64,000 nucleotides of DNA from Ohtaekwangia sp. (GTDB taxonomy: Bacteria; Bacteroidota; Bacteroidia; Cytophagales; Cyclobacteriaceae): assembly GCA_021155195.1 (NCBI GenBank), contig JAJNPV010000037.1, positions 186,001-250,000 on the forward strand. The letters are read 5' to 3'. Made by a program: the position numbers and the translations under genes. This document shows, piece after piece, positions 34,474-43,810 of this stretch. Each line of letters begins with the position of its first letter. Position 1 is the first letter of the stretch. A model generated the notes under the pieces. That model was given only the letters and a program-made list of their open reading frames with translations. It was not told the DNA's origin and ran no database searches.

Positions 34474-35571
34474 ATGAAGCGAGTTCTTTTTTTTATTCTA
34501 TTAATAGCTTTTGTTGATGGATGCATTGATCCGGCAAATATCTCTACGCCAACCTTTAAGTATCAATTGGTTGTGGATGGATTCATAACAACAGATCCTG
34601 GGCCATATACTGTAAAATTATATCGATCCCGGCCATTAGGAGCAAGTGTTGATTTGGATCGTTTAATAGCCGAAAAATTTGCAAAGATTACATTGAAGGA
34701 TGATGCCGGAAATTCAGAATTGCTAACAGAAACAGGCGAAGGGATTTATCAAACCATGGGGAGTGGAATGCGCGGAGAAACCGGAAGAAGTTATCACGTG
34801 GAGATTACACTAATCAATGGCAAAACGTATGAATCAACACCAGAAATAATAAGACCTGTTGGTGAAGTGACGGGCATAGAGTATGAGTTTGCTTCAGGAA
34901 GTGGCCCCGGATTTCGGGAAGGCGATGGATTTAAAGTATATGCTGACGCTACAGGTGTACCTGGGCAAGATGATTTTGTCAGGTTGCGCATGGTGGCAAC
35001 TTACAAAGTGGAAACCTTCCCACAGCTAAGAACAAAGCGGGTAGAGGGTGGTGATATTCCAGATCCTTATCCATGCAGTGGGTATATTAGAGATCAGGAG
35101 GGTCGACTTGCCAGGGTAGGAGAGTGTGAGTGCTGTATTTGTTGGCCAAATATATATGATGAAATACCTAGTATTGCCGATGAGCAATTTACAAGCAACG
35201 ATATTTTTAGAGGCGAGTATGTGGGTTTTGTTCCGGCTTCACGGCAAACGTTGTATGAAAAAATTCGAATTGAGATTCAGGAGATGAGCTTAACGCCAGA
35301 CACTTATCTATTTTGGAAGTTGGTAAAAACACAAAAGGAAGGATTGTCTAATATTTTTCAACCTCCTTCCGCCCAACTTAAGGGGAATATCAAATCTCTA
35401 AATAATGACGAAGAAGTGCTTGGGATTTTTTGGGCGGCAGGAGTTAAATCGAAATCAATTTATATTGATAGGTTGGAGGTTCCGTACATTCCTCAACCCA
35501 TTGATACCCTTAAAGCACCCTGTACTTTTTATCCTAACAGTACAAATAAACTTCCTTCTTTCTGGCATTGA
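34474..35571 (+). CDS. DUF4249 lipoprotein, copy 1
   Basis: The 365-residue product has a lipoprotein signal with Cys near residue 17 (VDGCIDP). The mature part opens with the DUF4249 signature FKYQLVVDGFITTDPGPYTVKLYRSRPL, an immunoglobulin-like strand region. A Cys cluster, CECCICW, sits near residue 225. DUF4249 proteins are Bacteroidota surface lipoproteins encoded next to TonB-dependent receptors and are thought to help capture the substrate; no ligand is known. The next gene is a duplicate that starts by overlapping this stop. Confidence 0.88.
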   Translation: MKRVLFFILLIAFVDGCIDPANISTPTFKYQLVVDGFITTDPGPYTVKLYRSRPLGASVDLDRLIAEKFAKITLKDDAGNSELLTETGEGIYQTMGSGMRGETGRSYHVEITLINGKTYESTPEIIRPVGEVTGIEYEFASGSGPGFREGDGFKVYADATGVPGQDDFVRLRMVATYKVETFPQLRTKRVEGGDIPDPYPCSGYIRDQEGRLARVGECECCICWPNIYDEIPSIADEQFTSNDIFRGEYVGFVPASRQTLYEKIRIEIQEMSLTPDTYLFWKLVKTQKEGLSNIFQPPSAQLKGNIKSLNNDEEVLGIFWAAGVKSKSIYIDRLEVPYIPQPIDTLKAPCTFYPNSTNKLPSFWH

Positions 35572-36677
35572 AAAATATTAGGTCGATATTGATCTTGTTA
35601 ATTTTAATAAACGGTTGTATCGATCCGGCTAAGATTGACGTTCCTGCTTTTAAGTATCAGCTAGTTGTAGATGGTTTTATTACAACCGACTCAGGACCGT
35701 ACACAGTAAAATTATATCGTTCACGCCCATTAGGTGTCAATGTTGATTTAGATCGTTTAATTGCTGAAAGGTTTGCAAAAATTACTCTGAAAGATGATGT
35801 AGGAAATTCTGAGCTGCTAACGGAGATAGCTGAAGGCATCTATCAAACAAAAATTAATGGAATACAAGGAATGACCGGAAGAAGTTATCATTTGGAAATT
35901 ACGTTAGTAAATGGCAAACAATATGAGTCTACTCCGGATCAGATACGGCCGGTTGGGGAAGTAACAAGCATTAATTATGAATTTGTTGGAGGAAGTGGTG
36001 ATGAATTTAGAGAAGGCGATGGATATCGCATATCTGCTGATGCCAATGGTGTTTCTGGAAATGATGATTTTTTGAGACTGAAAATGGTGGCAACGTATAA
36101 AATTGAAACATTTCCTAAGTTAAGATATGTGCTTATTGAAGGTGCCAATGGTGGCCCTTTGGTAAAGCCAACTCCATATGAATGTAGTGGATTTGTAAAT
36201 CAAGATAATAAATTAGTAAAAATTAAAGATTGTGAATGCTGCATTTGCTGGGCAAACCTTTATGATGAGGTTCCTAGGGTTATCGATGAAAAATTTACTG
36301 CCAATGATGCTTTTTCTGGAATTGAAATTGGTTTTGTTCCTATTGACAGACGAACATTCTATGAAAAGATGCGCATTGAAATTCAGGCAATGAGTCTTAC
36401 CCCAAATACCTATTTATTTTGGAAACTCGTAAGTGCACAAAAGGATGGACTCTCCAACATTTTTTTACCACCTTCAGCACAAATTAAAGGAAATATCAAG
36501 GCACTAAATAATTATGAAGAAGCACTGGGGATTTTTTGGGCAGCAGGAGTTCAATCGAAGGCTATTTATATTGATCGTACTGAGTTACCCTATATTGTTC
36601 AGCCAATTGATACGCTGATAGCACCTTGCACATTTATTTCTAACAGCACTAATTCAAAACCTTCTTTCTGGCAATGA
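35568..36677 (+). CDS. DUF4249 lipoprotein, copy 2
   Basis: The 369-residue protein is clearly a tandem duplicate of the previous gene: lipobox INGCIDP, then FKYQLVVDGFITTDSGPYTVKLYRSRPL, the same CECCICW cluster and the same C-terminal TxxCTF-NSTN-PSFW pattern. It differs by a short insertion around residue 205. The start is TTG overlapping the previous stop as TTGA; no ATG lies near the lipoprotein signal. The stop overlaps the next gene's start as ATGA. The pair was presumably created by local duplication and then diverged. Confidence 0.86.
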   Translation: MKNIRSILILLILINGCIDPAKIDVPAFKYQLVVDGFITTDSGPYTVKLYRSRPLGVNVDLDRLIAERFAKITLKDDVGNSELLTEIAEGIYQTKINGIQGMTGRSYHLEITLVNGKQYESTPDQIRPVGEVTSINYEFVGGSGDEFREGDGYRISADANGVSGNDDFLRLKMVATYKIETFPKLRYVLIEGANGGPLVKPTPYECSGFVNQDNKLVKIKDCECCICWANLYDEVPRVIDEKFTANDAFSGIEIGFVPIDRRTFYEKMRIEIQAMSLTPNTYLFWKLVSAQKDGLSNIFLPPSAQIKGNIKALNNYEEALGIFWAAGVQSKAIYIDRTELPYIVQPIDTLIAPCTFISNSTNSKPSFWQ

Positions 36678-39028
36678 GAACTACTAGACTGTTTATCGTA
36701 AGTATCTTTTTTCTAATAAGTGCAGCTTTGGTTTCGCCTGAAGATGATTTCATCCAAACACTAATAAAGAGGATGCGAGAGCACAAAGCAAAAGCACCGC
36801 AGGTTAAGGTCTTTCTTTCATTCAATCAAAATGTATATTCACCAGGCGATACGGCTTTTTTTGCGGCCCACTTTCTGTCAGATGATTTACTTCCGGTGGC
36901 AGGTAGGCAGATATTAAGAGTTGAATTGTTAGATCAAGAGGGCAATATCATGTTCTATGAGCACATTGCAGTAAAGGAAGGCTTAGGAGCCAATCAACTA
37001 ATAATACCTAAAACACTTTCTGCGGGTAGATACCAATGGGTTTCATATAGCGAATACATGAAAAACTTTGATCCTCATTTTTATTTTCGGCAAGCTTTTG
37101 ATGTTGTGACTAAATCAGAATTAAAAGTTGACCCGAACAAAGATTTAACGGCTACTATTTATCCTGAGGGTGGCTCGCTGGTTGAAGCTGTGCTTAATAA
37201 TTTAGTCATCTATACAAAGAATAAATCATTTAGCGAATATAAAGTATTAGACGGAGTAAATCTGGTAACTCAAGGATCCTTATCACAGGGTCTTGGCTCC
37301 TTCCTACTTACCCCTGAAAAGGGCAAGCGATATTTGGTAGAACTGGGAGGGGGTGGCCAAGTTAAACAAGTTGATTTACCACAAGTAAATAAGACAGGTT
37401 ACTCCATATTTGCATCTGGCTATGATCCTATACAGGTAGTGGTTCGCGCCTCCAAAGAAACCAGGGCAAGAGCGGAAAACCTTTGGTTGGTTGTTACCGC
37501 GCAATCAGATATTATCTATTCTGCACCCTTCAAGTTTGATAATCTTGAGCAAATAACAGTGCAATTGCCGACTAAAAACTTGCCTGCTGGGATTGCACAA
37601 GTTACTTTATTTAATAACAATGGTATCGTTCAAGCAGAGCGATTAATTTATTCTCATCCAAAAGCACCTATAAATATTGAGCTTAGTAAAGACAAACCTT
37701 CCTATGAGAATCGTTCTTCTGTGAATCTCGCGATTGATACTAAAGATGGACTCGGAAATCCGATGGCTGGCAATTTTTCCATCTCTATCATCAATAAAAA
37801 GTTATTTATGGATGCAAGTCCGAAATCAACGATAGCATCGTATTTGTATTTATCTTCAGAATTAGCCTCTCAGGAAAATATTTCCAACTTAACACGTGAG
37901 GAACTGGATTTATTTATGATTACGCAAAAGAATATAAGAATTGACTGGCCAACTGTTCTTCAGGGAACAAAAAGTATCAAACATCCTTTTCGAAAAATGG
38001 TATATTACTCAGGGCAAGCAATTAATGCCACCACAGGCAAGCCCTTTTCAGATTCAACTCGGATCATCACGTATTTGCAGAAAAATATGATTGGATACGA
38101 AGCATATACAGACAGAAATGGTTGGTTTGACCTTGCGTTTCTATTTGATTTCTGGAATGAGGATGAGATGTTTTATATGATGGAAAATAAGCGAGGTGTT
38201 GAAGTTAATGGAAGGATAAAATTAGAAGAAGATTCTCTCAGACTTGCAACAGCCCTTGCCAATGAATCAATATTTAAAAGCAACTATGCGGAGTATCAAT
38301 TGCAAAAAAGATTGATGGATCAATCCTACAACTTTTATTCAACTAAAGCTAACACAATTGAGAACGACAAGATTAAAGATCCTAATGCTGATTTTGAAGA
38401 TGAATTATCTGGGGCTGACATTTCAGTGAAGGTTCAGGATTATGTTGTATTCCCTACCATGGGTGAATTGATTCGAGAAATAGTGCCAACCCTGCAGCAT
38501 AGAAAAATGGGCGGAAATGCTGTTGTGCGTGTCGTTTTATTACAAGGTGGGCAAGTACCCGCAAACGATCCGTTATTTTTGATTGATGGAATCATGACAA
38601 AAAATACGGATTATTTTTTGAAGTTGAAAACTAGTGATGTTATCTCCATTAAAGTAATCAGGGACATAAACAAATTGAATAGGTTTGGATCCATTGGTAA
38701 AAATGGAATAGTATTGGTTTATACTAAAAAAGAAACTCACCCTGAATTGCAGAAAGTAAACACTCAAATTTCAGTGAAGGGGCTAAGTAGACCTTTGCAG
38801 TTTCGTGAATCTGGCGATGCAGATCTTCGTCAAGTAAGAAAACCCAACTTCAGGTCAACCCTCTATTGGAATCCAAATGTTCAAACAGATGCTTTCGGGA
38901 AGGCAAAGGTAAATTTCTATACATCCGATGATGTTGGTACATTTTTAATTCGTATTCAAGGAATTACTTCAGATGGCCGCCCGTTTGAAAAAACAGATTC
39001 GCTGACAGTTTCCTTTTCAGGAAATTAG
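36674..39028 (+). CDS. Large exported MG2-like protein with a TonB plug-like segment
   Basis: The 784-residue protein begins with a hydrophobic signal segment (LFIVSIFFLISAALVS). Residues about 45-130 read as an alpha-2-macroglobulin MG2-type domain (FLSFNQNVYSPGDTAFFAAHFL ... LDQEGNIMFYEHIAV). Further beta-rich domains follow. Near 635-690 a segment DPLFLIDGIMTKNT ... VISIKVIRDI ... GIVLVYTKKE closely resembles the plug domain of SusC-type receptors, yet there is no barrel behind it. The C-terminal part (LYWNPNVQTDAFGKAKVNFYTSD) looks like another beta-sandwich. It is translationally coupled to the DUF4249 genes and ends in a 4-base convergent overlap. Function unknown. Confidence 0.75.
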   Translation: MRTTRLFIVSIFFLISAALVSPEDDFIQTLIKRMREHKAKAPQVKVFLSFNQNVYSPGDTAFFAAHFLSDDLLPVAGRQILRVELLDQEGNIMFYEHIAVKEGLGANQLIIPKTLSAGRYQWVSYSEYMKNFDPHFYFRQAFDVVTKSELKVDPNKDLTATIYPEGGSLVEAVLNNLVIYTKNKSFSEYKVLDGVNLVTQGSLSQGLGSFLLTPEKGKRYLVELGGGGQVKQVDLPQVNKTGYSIFASGYDPIQVVVRASKETRARAENLWLVVTAQSDIIYSAPFKFDNLEQITVQLPTKNLPAGIAQVTLFNNNGIVQAERLIYSHPKAPINIELSKDKPSYENRSSVNLAIDTKDGLGNPMAGNFSISIINKKLFMDASPKSTIASYLYLSSELASQENISNLTREELDLFMITQKNIRIDWPTVLQGTKSIKHPFRKMVYYSGQAINATTGKPFSDSTRIITYLQKNMIGYEAYTDRNGWFDLAFLFDFWNEDEMFYMMENKRGVEVNGRIKLEEDSLRLATALANESIFKSNYAEYQLQKRLMDQSYNFYSTKANTIENDKIKDPNADFEDELSGADISVKVQDYVVFPTMGELIREIVPTLQHRKMGGNAVVRVVLLQGGQVPANDPLFLIDGIMTKNTDYFLKLKTSDVISIKVIRDINKLNRFGSIGKNGIVLVYTKKETHPELQKVNTQISVKGLSRPLQFRESGDADLRQVRKPNFRSTLYWNPNVQTDAFGKAKVNFYTSDDVGTFLIRIQGITSDGRPFEKTDSLTVSFSGN

Positions 39029-39591
39029 AATTGAAAACCTTCCTTAGGTGTAAGAACCATGTGAAGCGGAACATCAAATAAATTAGAGTCTTCGATCTTT
39101 TTCTCAGGTTCGAAAAAACTTAATCCAATCTTTTGACTATCTGATCTGCAGTCTTTTAGAAATCGATCATAAAATCCTTTTCCGTATCCAACCCGATGTC
39201 CCATTTTGTCAAAGGCAAGAAGTGGAACAATCACTAAATCAATTTCTTCTATGGGCGTGCGTACGCCTTGCTTGGGTTCTAAAATTTGCCAGTTATTCTT
39301 TTCAAGCTGATGCAAGTCTTCGAAGAAAATATTCTCCATTCTTTCATCCTTAATTTTAGGAATGGAAAATCGAATGTGAGGAAACTCTGTGCGAATGCGA
39401 TCAATGATTAACCAGGTGTTAGGCTCTTTTTTTGATTCGATGGGTAAGTAAATGTGAATGACTTTTACGAGGGAGAGATCAATCGTTGAAAAAAACAAAT
39501 CACACAGACTTTGACTTAAAGTCAGGCGTTCAGGTTCAGAAAGAGCGTTACGTTTAGCAAGATAAATTTTACGCAATTCATCTTTTTTCAT
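39025..39591 (-). CDS. 5-formyltetrahydrofolate cyclo-ligase
   Basis: From the ATG at 39591 the product is 188 residues; a longer reading would extend into bshC. It converts 5-formyltetrahydrofolate to 5,10-methenyltetrahydrofolate with ATP. The conserved N-terminal MKKDELRKIYLAKRNALS carries the basic substrate/ATP-binding residues, and GYGKGFYDRFL near residue 135 is the signature ATP/Mg loop. The gene lies 4 bases behind bshC on the same strand, and its stop overlaps the convergent MG2-like gene by 4 bases. Confidence 0.9.
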   Translation of the reverse strand: MKKDELRKIYLAKRNALSEPERLTLSQSLCDLFFSTIDLSLVKVIHIYLPIESKKEPNTWLIIDRIRTEFPHIRFSIPKIKDERMENIFFEDLHQLEKNNWQILEPKQGVRTPIEEIDLVIVPLLAFDKMGHRVGYGKGFYDRFLKDCRSDSQKIGLSFFEPEKKIEDSNLFDVPLHMVLTPKEGFQF

Positions 39592-39595
39592 GCTC

Positions 39596-41158
39596 CTAAT
39601 AGAATAAAAGATTAAATCTAAAATCAAACGGATCAAATAAATCCAGCAAATGCTGAATAAACTGTGGATCTTGCTGATAGAAGTTTAAAAAATTATCTAC
39701 TCGCTCCTGCGGACTTCCCTTTGGGAAGAGTTCATTCTTCACAGATTCCAATTGCCTTAGCTTGTCTGCATGAAGTCTTTTTTCAGCGCGCAATAATTTG
39801 TGCTCAGCCTTTTCCAACCCATTGATTGTTCTCTTGGCTTGAGCTTCAATAAATTTAGTAAGAGTTGTATCAACCTGAGATGCCCGTTCCTTTATAGCTT
39901 CAAAATCAGCGCGAACGGATTTCATTTCCTTCCCTAAGGAAAGATCGTGAACGGAGTGTTTGACAATCCACTGATTGAAGAGATAATTCTTTTCTTCAAA
40001 CAGATGCAGGTATTCCAGACCAGTCTTTTCAAACTTTCTTGAAACTGGCTTATCAATAATAAGGGCAAAGTTTCGTGGCATTAACATGGGAAAGGGAATA
40101 CTAAAATGATCAAAGACCTTCTTTAATTGTAGCCAGTAGACAACTTCAGCAGGGCCGCCAGCATAAGCCAGATTCGGTAAAATAAATTCCTGGTAAAGAG
40201 GTCTTAAAATAACATTTGGACTAAAATTTTCTGGTTCTTCTACGATCAGTTTTTGAATCTCTTCTTTCGTGAATTTTATATTCGTGTCAACAACTTGAAA
40301 AGTATCTCCATTCGATTCAATTCTGCTGCGTAGATTTTTGTCCAGATAAAAGAAGTTTATATCACGAGCGAAAACTTGTGGACTGTACCCCAACGATTCT
40401 AATTGCTTATTTTGTTCTTCTACTAATTTTTTTGGAGTGTGATCAAAAAGATCGGCTTCTATTACTTTGATGAACGAATGTTTAAATTGACGATCATCCG
40501 CATCAATGACCACCAGGCCTTGCTTTCCAAAGAGTTCATTTACATAATACCGAACGGCAGCACTTAGGGTTGGGTGTTTTAAATATGCTTCTTTAAAGAG
40601 AGCAACATCACCGGGTATTTCAGAAAATAGTTTTTCGATTGATTTAGGATCAAACCTGCCAACAGCACCAGTCTGTTCAGTTACCCAGGTATGCTTCTTC
40701 CCGTAAAGGCGAAAATATTTTATCTCATCGTAATCATGATCTTCGGATGCCATCCAATACACAGGCACGAAATTATATTCAGGGTATTGCTTCTTTAATT
40801 CAACGCAAGAATTAATAACCGTAACAATCTTATATATAAAATAAAGTGGACCGGTGAATATATTTTGTTGGTGACCTGTGGTTATCGTAAAGGTTTTTTT
40901 ATGTTGAAGGGAAATTAGATTTTCTTTTACGGCCTCTGTAACTGTAAATCCTTCATATTGTTTTTGTAGAACTTCACTCAAAATTTTGCGATTCAAATCT
41001 GGAAATGACTTTCCTTTTTCTTCAAGTTGAAATTTAAAATTTTGGATCTCGGGAAACCGGGAATAGAATGGTGTTAATGAATTCTTTTTTTGAATGTAAT
41101 CAAGAAAGAAAGTTGAAAATGAACGAGTGTCTGAAAATTCAAGTTTCTGAAGGCGCAT
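39596..41158 (-). CDS. bshC: Bacillithiol biosynthesis cysteine-adding enzyme
   Basis: The 520-residue protein matches BshC, which joins cysteine to glucosaminyl malate in the last step of bacillithiol synthesis. Conserved motifs are TITTGHQQNIFTGPLYFIYKI near 94, PVYWMASEDHDYDEI near 133, and NVILRPLYQEFILPNLAYAGGPAEVVYWLQLK near 305-340. A coiled coil follows in the C-terminal third, as in the Bacillus protein. With ytxJ at 18891 it indicates that this organism uses bacillithiol as its low-molecular-weight thiol. bshA and bshB are not in the window. Confidence 0.92.
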   Translation of the reverse strand: MRLQKLEFSDTRSFSTFFLDYIQKKNSLTPFYSRFPEIQNFKFQLEEKGKSFPDLNRKILSEVLQKQYEGFTVTEAVKENLISLQHKKTFTITTGHQQNIFTGPLYFIYKIVTVINSCVELKKQYPEYNFVPVYWMASEDHDYDEIKYFRLYGKKHTWVTEQTGAVGRFDPKSIEKLFSEIPGDVALFKEAYLKHPTLSAAVRYYVNELFGKQGLVVIDADDRQFKHSFIKVIEADLFDHTPKKLVEEQNKQLESLGYSPQVFARDINFFYLDKNLRSRIESNGDTFQVVDTNIKFTKEEIQKLIVEEPENFSPNVILRPLYQEFILPNLAYAGGPAEVVYWLQLKKVFDHFSIPFPMLMPRNFALIIDKPVSRKFEKTGLEYLHLFEEKNYLFNQWIVKHSVHDLSLGKEMKSVRADFEAIKERASQVDTTLTKFIEAQAKRTINGLEKAEHKLLRAEKRLHADKLRQLESVKNELFPKGSPQERVDNFLNFYQQDPQFIQHLLDLFDPFDFRFNLLFY

Positions 41159-41241
41159 ACTAACAACAAGTGTGATTTGGGAACAGCATAACTCGAATAA
41201 CGACTAATTTATAATAAAGTTCATAGGAATTTTATGAGAGG

Positions 41242-42552
41242 TTAAACAGGTTCAGCCATTAAATCAAACTCAGTAGCTGATATTACTTTGGCATTTACAA
41301 AATCACCAATACGTAAATAATTTTTGGTGGCATTTAGAATTACTTCATTATCCACATCGGGCGAATCAAATTCAGTACGGCCATAAAAACTCCCTCCTTC
41401 TTTGCGATCGATCAACGCCTTGAAAGTCTTTCCAATCTTTTCCTGATTTAATTCCAGTGAAATACCTTGTTGCAATCCCATCACAGCTTCCACGCGTTCC
41501 TGTTTCGTTCCTTCTGGCACATCATCAGTAAATGAATAAGCATGTGTATTTTCTTCGTGTGAATAAGCAAACACGCCTAATCTGTCGAAGCGCGATGTTT
41601 CTACAAATTTCATCATCTCTTCAAACTCTGCTTCAGTTTCTCCGGGGTGACCTGCAATCAATGTTGTGCGGATAGCAATGCCTGGAACTTTTTCGCGAAT
41701 GGTTTGTAACAGTTCTTCGGTTTTTTCGCGCGTGGTTCCCCTTCGCATAATCTTCAACATATTAGTTGATCCGTGTTGAAGTGGGATGTCCAAATACTTG
41801 CAAATGTTTGATCGCTCAGCCATGACATCAAGCGCGTCCATGGGAAAGCCAGTAGGGAATGCATAATGTAATCGAATCCACTCAATGCCTTCAACATCCG
41901 AAAGACGTTTCAATAACTCCGAAAGGTTTCTTTTCTTATAAAGATCAAGTCCGTAATAGGTTGAGTCTTGTGCAATCAACAGTAATTCCTTTGTTCCTTT
42001 TTTGGCGAGATTTTTTGCCTCTGATACTAATTCTTCAACCGGTCTTGAGATATGCTTCCCTCGCATGAGTGGAATGGCACAAAAAGAACAAGGCCGATCG
42101 CACCCTTCAGAAATTTTTAAATAAGCATAATGACTGGGGTTAGTAAGAATGCGTTCACCCACCAATTCGTGTTTGTAATTTGCATTTAATTGCTTGAGCA
42201 AACGCGAAAGATCGCGTGTGCCAAACCAGGCATCTACATCCGGAATTTCTTTTTGCAAATCATCTTTGTACCGCTCCGACAAGCAACCGGTTACATATAC
42301 CTTTTCTACGATGCCTTCTTCTTTTGCATCTACATACCGAAGGATGGTGTCAATCGATTCCTGCTTGGCGTTGTCAATAAACCCACAGGTGTTGATAACA
42401 ACTACATTGGCATCATCCTTCTTCGATTCATGAGAAGTATCAATACCATTGCCTCTCAACTGGGTTAAAAGCACTTCAGAATCCACAAGGTTTTTAGAGC
42501 AACCCAGCGTTACAATATTCACTTTAGTCTTTTTGGCACCTCTTGTTTTCAC
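41242..42552 (-). CDS. rimO: Ribosomal protein S12 methylthiotransferase
   Basis: The 436-residue radical-SAM enzyme methylthiolates the conserved Asp of ribosomal protein S12. The N-terminal cluster domain has C18 (VTLGCSKN), C56 (NTCGF) and C90 (VTGCL); the radical-SAM motif is C151, C155 and C158 in EGCDRPCSFCAIP; the C-terminal TRAM domain runs from about 372. Motifs are closer to RimO than to MiaB (KNLVDSEVLLTQL). The start is GTG. Two overlapping -7 boxes lie 20-37 bases upstream. Confidence 0.94.
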   Translation of the reverse strand: MKTRGAKKTKVNIVTLGCSKNLVDSEVLLTQLRGNGIDTSHESKKDDANVVVINTCGFIDNAKQESIDTILRYVDAKEEGIVEKVYVTGCLSERYKDDLQKEIPDVDAWFGTRDLSRLLKQLNANYKHELVGERILTNPSHYAYLKISEGCDRPCSFCAIPLMRGKHISRPVEELVSEAKNLAKKGTKELLLIAQDSTYYGLDLYKKRNLSELLKRLSDVEGIEWIRLHYAFPTGFPMDALDVMAERSNICKYLDIPLQHGSTNMLKIMRRGTTREKTEELLQTIREKVPGIAIRTTLIAGHPGETEAEFEEMMKFVETSRFDRLGVFAYSHEENTHAYSFTDDVPEGTKQERVEAVMGLQQGISLELNQEKIGKTFKALIDRKEGGSFYGRTEFDSPDVDNEVILNATKNYLRIGDFVNAKVISATEFDLMAEPV

Positions 42553-42571
42553 AACTTATAATTTCAGGGAA

Positions 42572-42589
42572 CAAAGGTAACCAAAATTA
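42572..42589 (-). promoter_or_regulatory. Tandem -7 boxes upstream of rimO
   Basis: On the minus strand TAATTTTG (42589-42582) is followed after 2 bases by TACCTTTG (42579-42572); both match TAnnTTTG. The second gives a transcription start about 13 bases before the rimO GTG. No clear -33 TTG. Confidence 0.45.
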
Positions 42590-42657
42590 GGAGGGTAGAG
42601 TTTCAGGGTGCAGGACATTTCTGCTTTAATAGAAGGAAAGCTTTACGTTAAGTGGAC

Positions 42658-42665
42658 TATATTTG
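42658..42665 (+). promoter_or_regulatory. -7 box upstream of DUF6452 gene
   Basis: TATATTTG matches TAnnTTTG and lies 19 bases before the GTG start of the lipoprotein gene. No clear -33 element. Confidence 0.4.
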
Positions 42666-42684
42666 CAGCAATTAAATCGATTAG

Positions 42685-43122
42685 GTGAGGGTACTTGGAT
42701 TTTTAATTTTATGTTTTCTGGTAACAGGCTGCCTCAATGATCAGGATTGCCTGATAACAAGTACCAATCTTGTTAAGATTCAATTTAAAAGCCTGAAGAA
42801 CAAGAATAAGAATATCAAATTGGATTCTGTTGAGGTATCGGGACTGGGTTATTTTTATCCTACAGCGGATAGCACAAGCAACCTTGCGTTGCCAGTAAGC
42901 CCAGAAATGAATGATGCTACCTTTATTTTTTACTATTACAATACAGCACCAGTTATTACAGTTGGATACTCAACACAAGCAGAAGTAATCAGTGCTAAAT
43001 GTGGAGCGTTTACTAACTATATTGATTTGCGTGTGAATGCAACTACGTTTGATTCACTCTCAGTAATTAATGATCAACTACGAATAAACCAAAATGTCAA
43101 TCTGGAAATATTTATTGAGTAG
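42685..43122 (+). CDS. DUF6452 family lipoprotein
   Basis: The 145-residue product has a GTG start, a short hydrophobic signal and a lipobox around FLVTGCLND. The mature domain contains two further Cys residues (QDCLITS and SAKCGAFTN) that may pair, and a strand-rich body with ATFIFYYYNTAPVITVGY. It resembles the DUF6452 proteins of Bacteroidota, which are generally found in front of a DUF6048 gene, as here. Function unknown. Its last 29 bases overlap the next gene. Confidence 0.75.
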   Translation: MRVLGFLILCFLVTGCLNDQDCLITSTNLVKIQFKSLKNKNKNIKLDSVEVSGLGYFYPTADSTSNLALPVSPEMNDATFIFYYYNTAPVITVGYSTQAEVISAKCGAFTNYIDLRVNATTFDSLSVINDQLRINQNVNLEIFIE

Positions 43123-43774
43123 TGCTTTTGTGCTGTTGATGGTTAGCTTGTGTGCTGGTCAGGAGAAGGATGATCCAACAGACTCGACTCGAAGATTTCA
43201 GAGGCCTACCGGCATTCGATTGGGTACGGATTTAATTAGTTTAGGAAAGACGATTGCAAACAGTTCGCTTTCCGGGTGGGAGGCTAATGCCGATGTTGAT
43301 TTTGGACGATATTATGCAACGCTTGATTTTGGGTCTTGGAAGCGGGATTTGTCTATTACCAATGGCACATACCAAAATGATGGCCGCTATTTCCGGATAG
43401 GTTTGGATATTAACTTTCTGTTGAAGGATCCAGATAAAAACATGTTCTTCCTCGGCATGCGCTATGCCCGTTCAAACTTTAATGAAAGAGTTGAATATGA
43501 ATCTACCGCCATTAATTTTGGAGATTTTCAAATCGAGTCTGCCAATGTGGGAGCTAAAGCTGGTTGGGTTGAATTAACAACAGGCTTACGCGTAAAAATA
43601 TGGAAGCAATTTTGGATGGGCTATACAGGGCGAATGAAATTTTTGCCGCATGTTAATGGAGATTCAACGTTTGAAACGTACGAGATACCAGGATTTGGCC
43701 AAACCTTTAAAGGAATTTACTGGGGCTTCAATTATCAGGTTTTTTGGAAGATTCCACTTATTGTTTCCAAATAA
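43094..43774 (+). CDS. DUF6048 family outer membrane protein
   Basis: The 226-residue product has a signal peptide (YLLSSAFVLLMVSLCAG) and a strand-rich body typical of small outer membrane barrels: GIRLGTDLISLG, ANADVDFGRYYATLDFG, YFRIGLDINFLL, NMFFLGMRYARSNF, and a C-terminal IYWGFNYQVFWKIPLIVSK. The DUF6452 lipoprotein immediately upstream is its usual partner and overlaps it by 29 bases, implying coupled translation. Function unknown. Confidence 0.78.
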   Translation: MSIWKYLLSSAFVLLMVSLCAGQEKDDPTDSTRRFQRPTGIRLGTDLISLGKTIANSSLSGWEANADVDFGRYYATLDFGSWKRDLSITNGTYQNDGRYFRIGLDINFLLKDPDKNMFFLGMRYARSNFNERVEYESTAINFGDFQIESANVGAKAGWVELTTGLRVKIWKQFWMGYTGRMKFLPHVNGDSTFETYEIPGFGQTFKGIYWGFNYQVFWKIPLIVSK

Positions 43775-43810
43775 TTTTTTAAGTTTTCTGGTTTTTAACT
43801 AAATTGAAGA

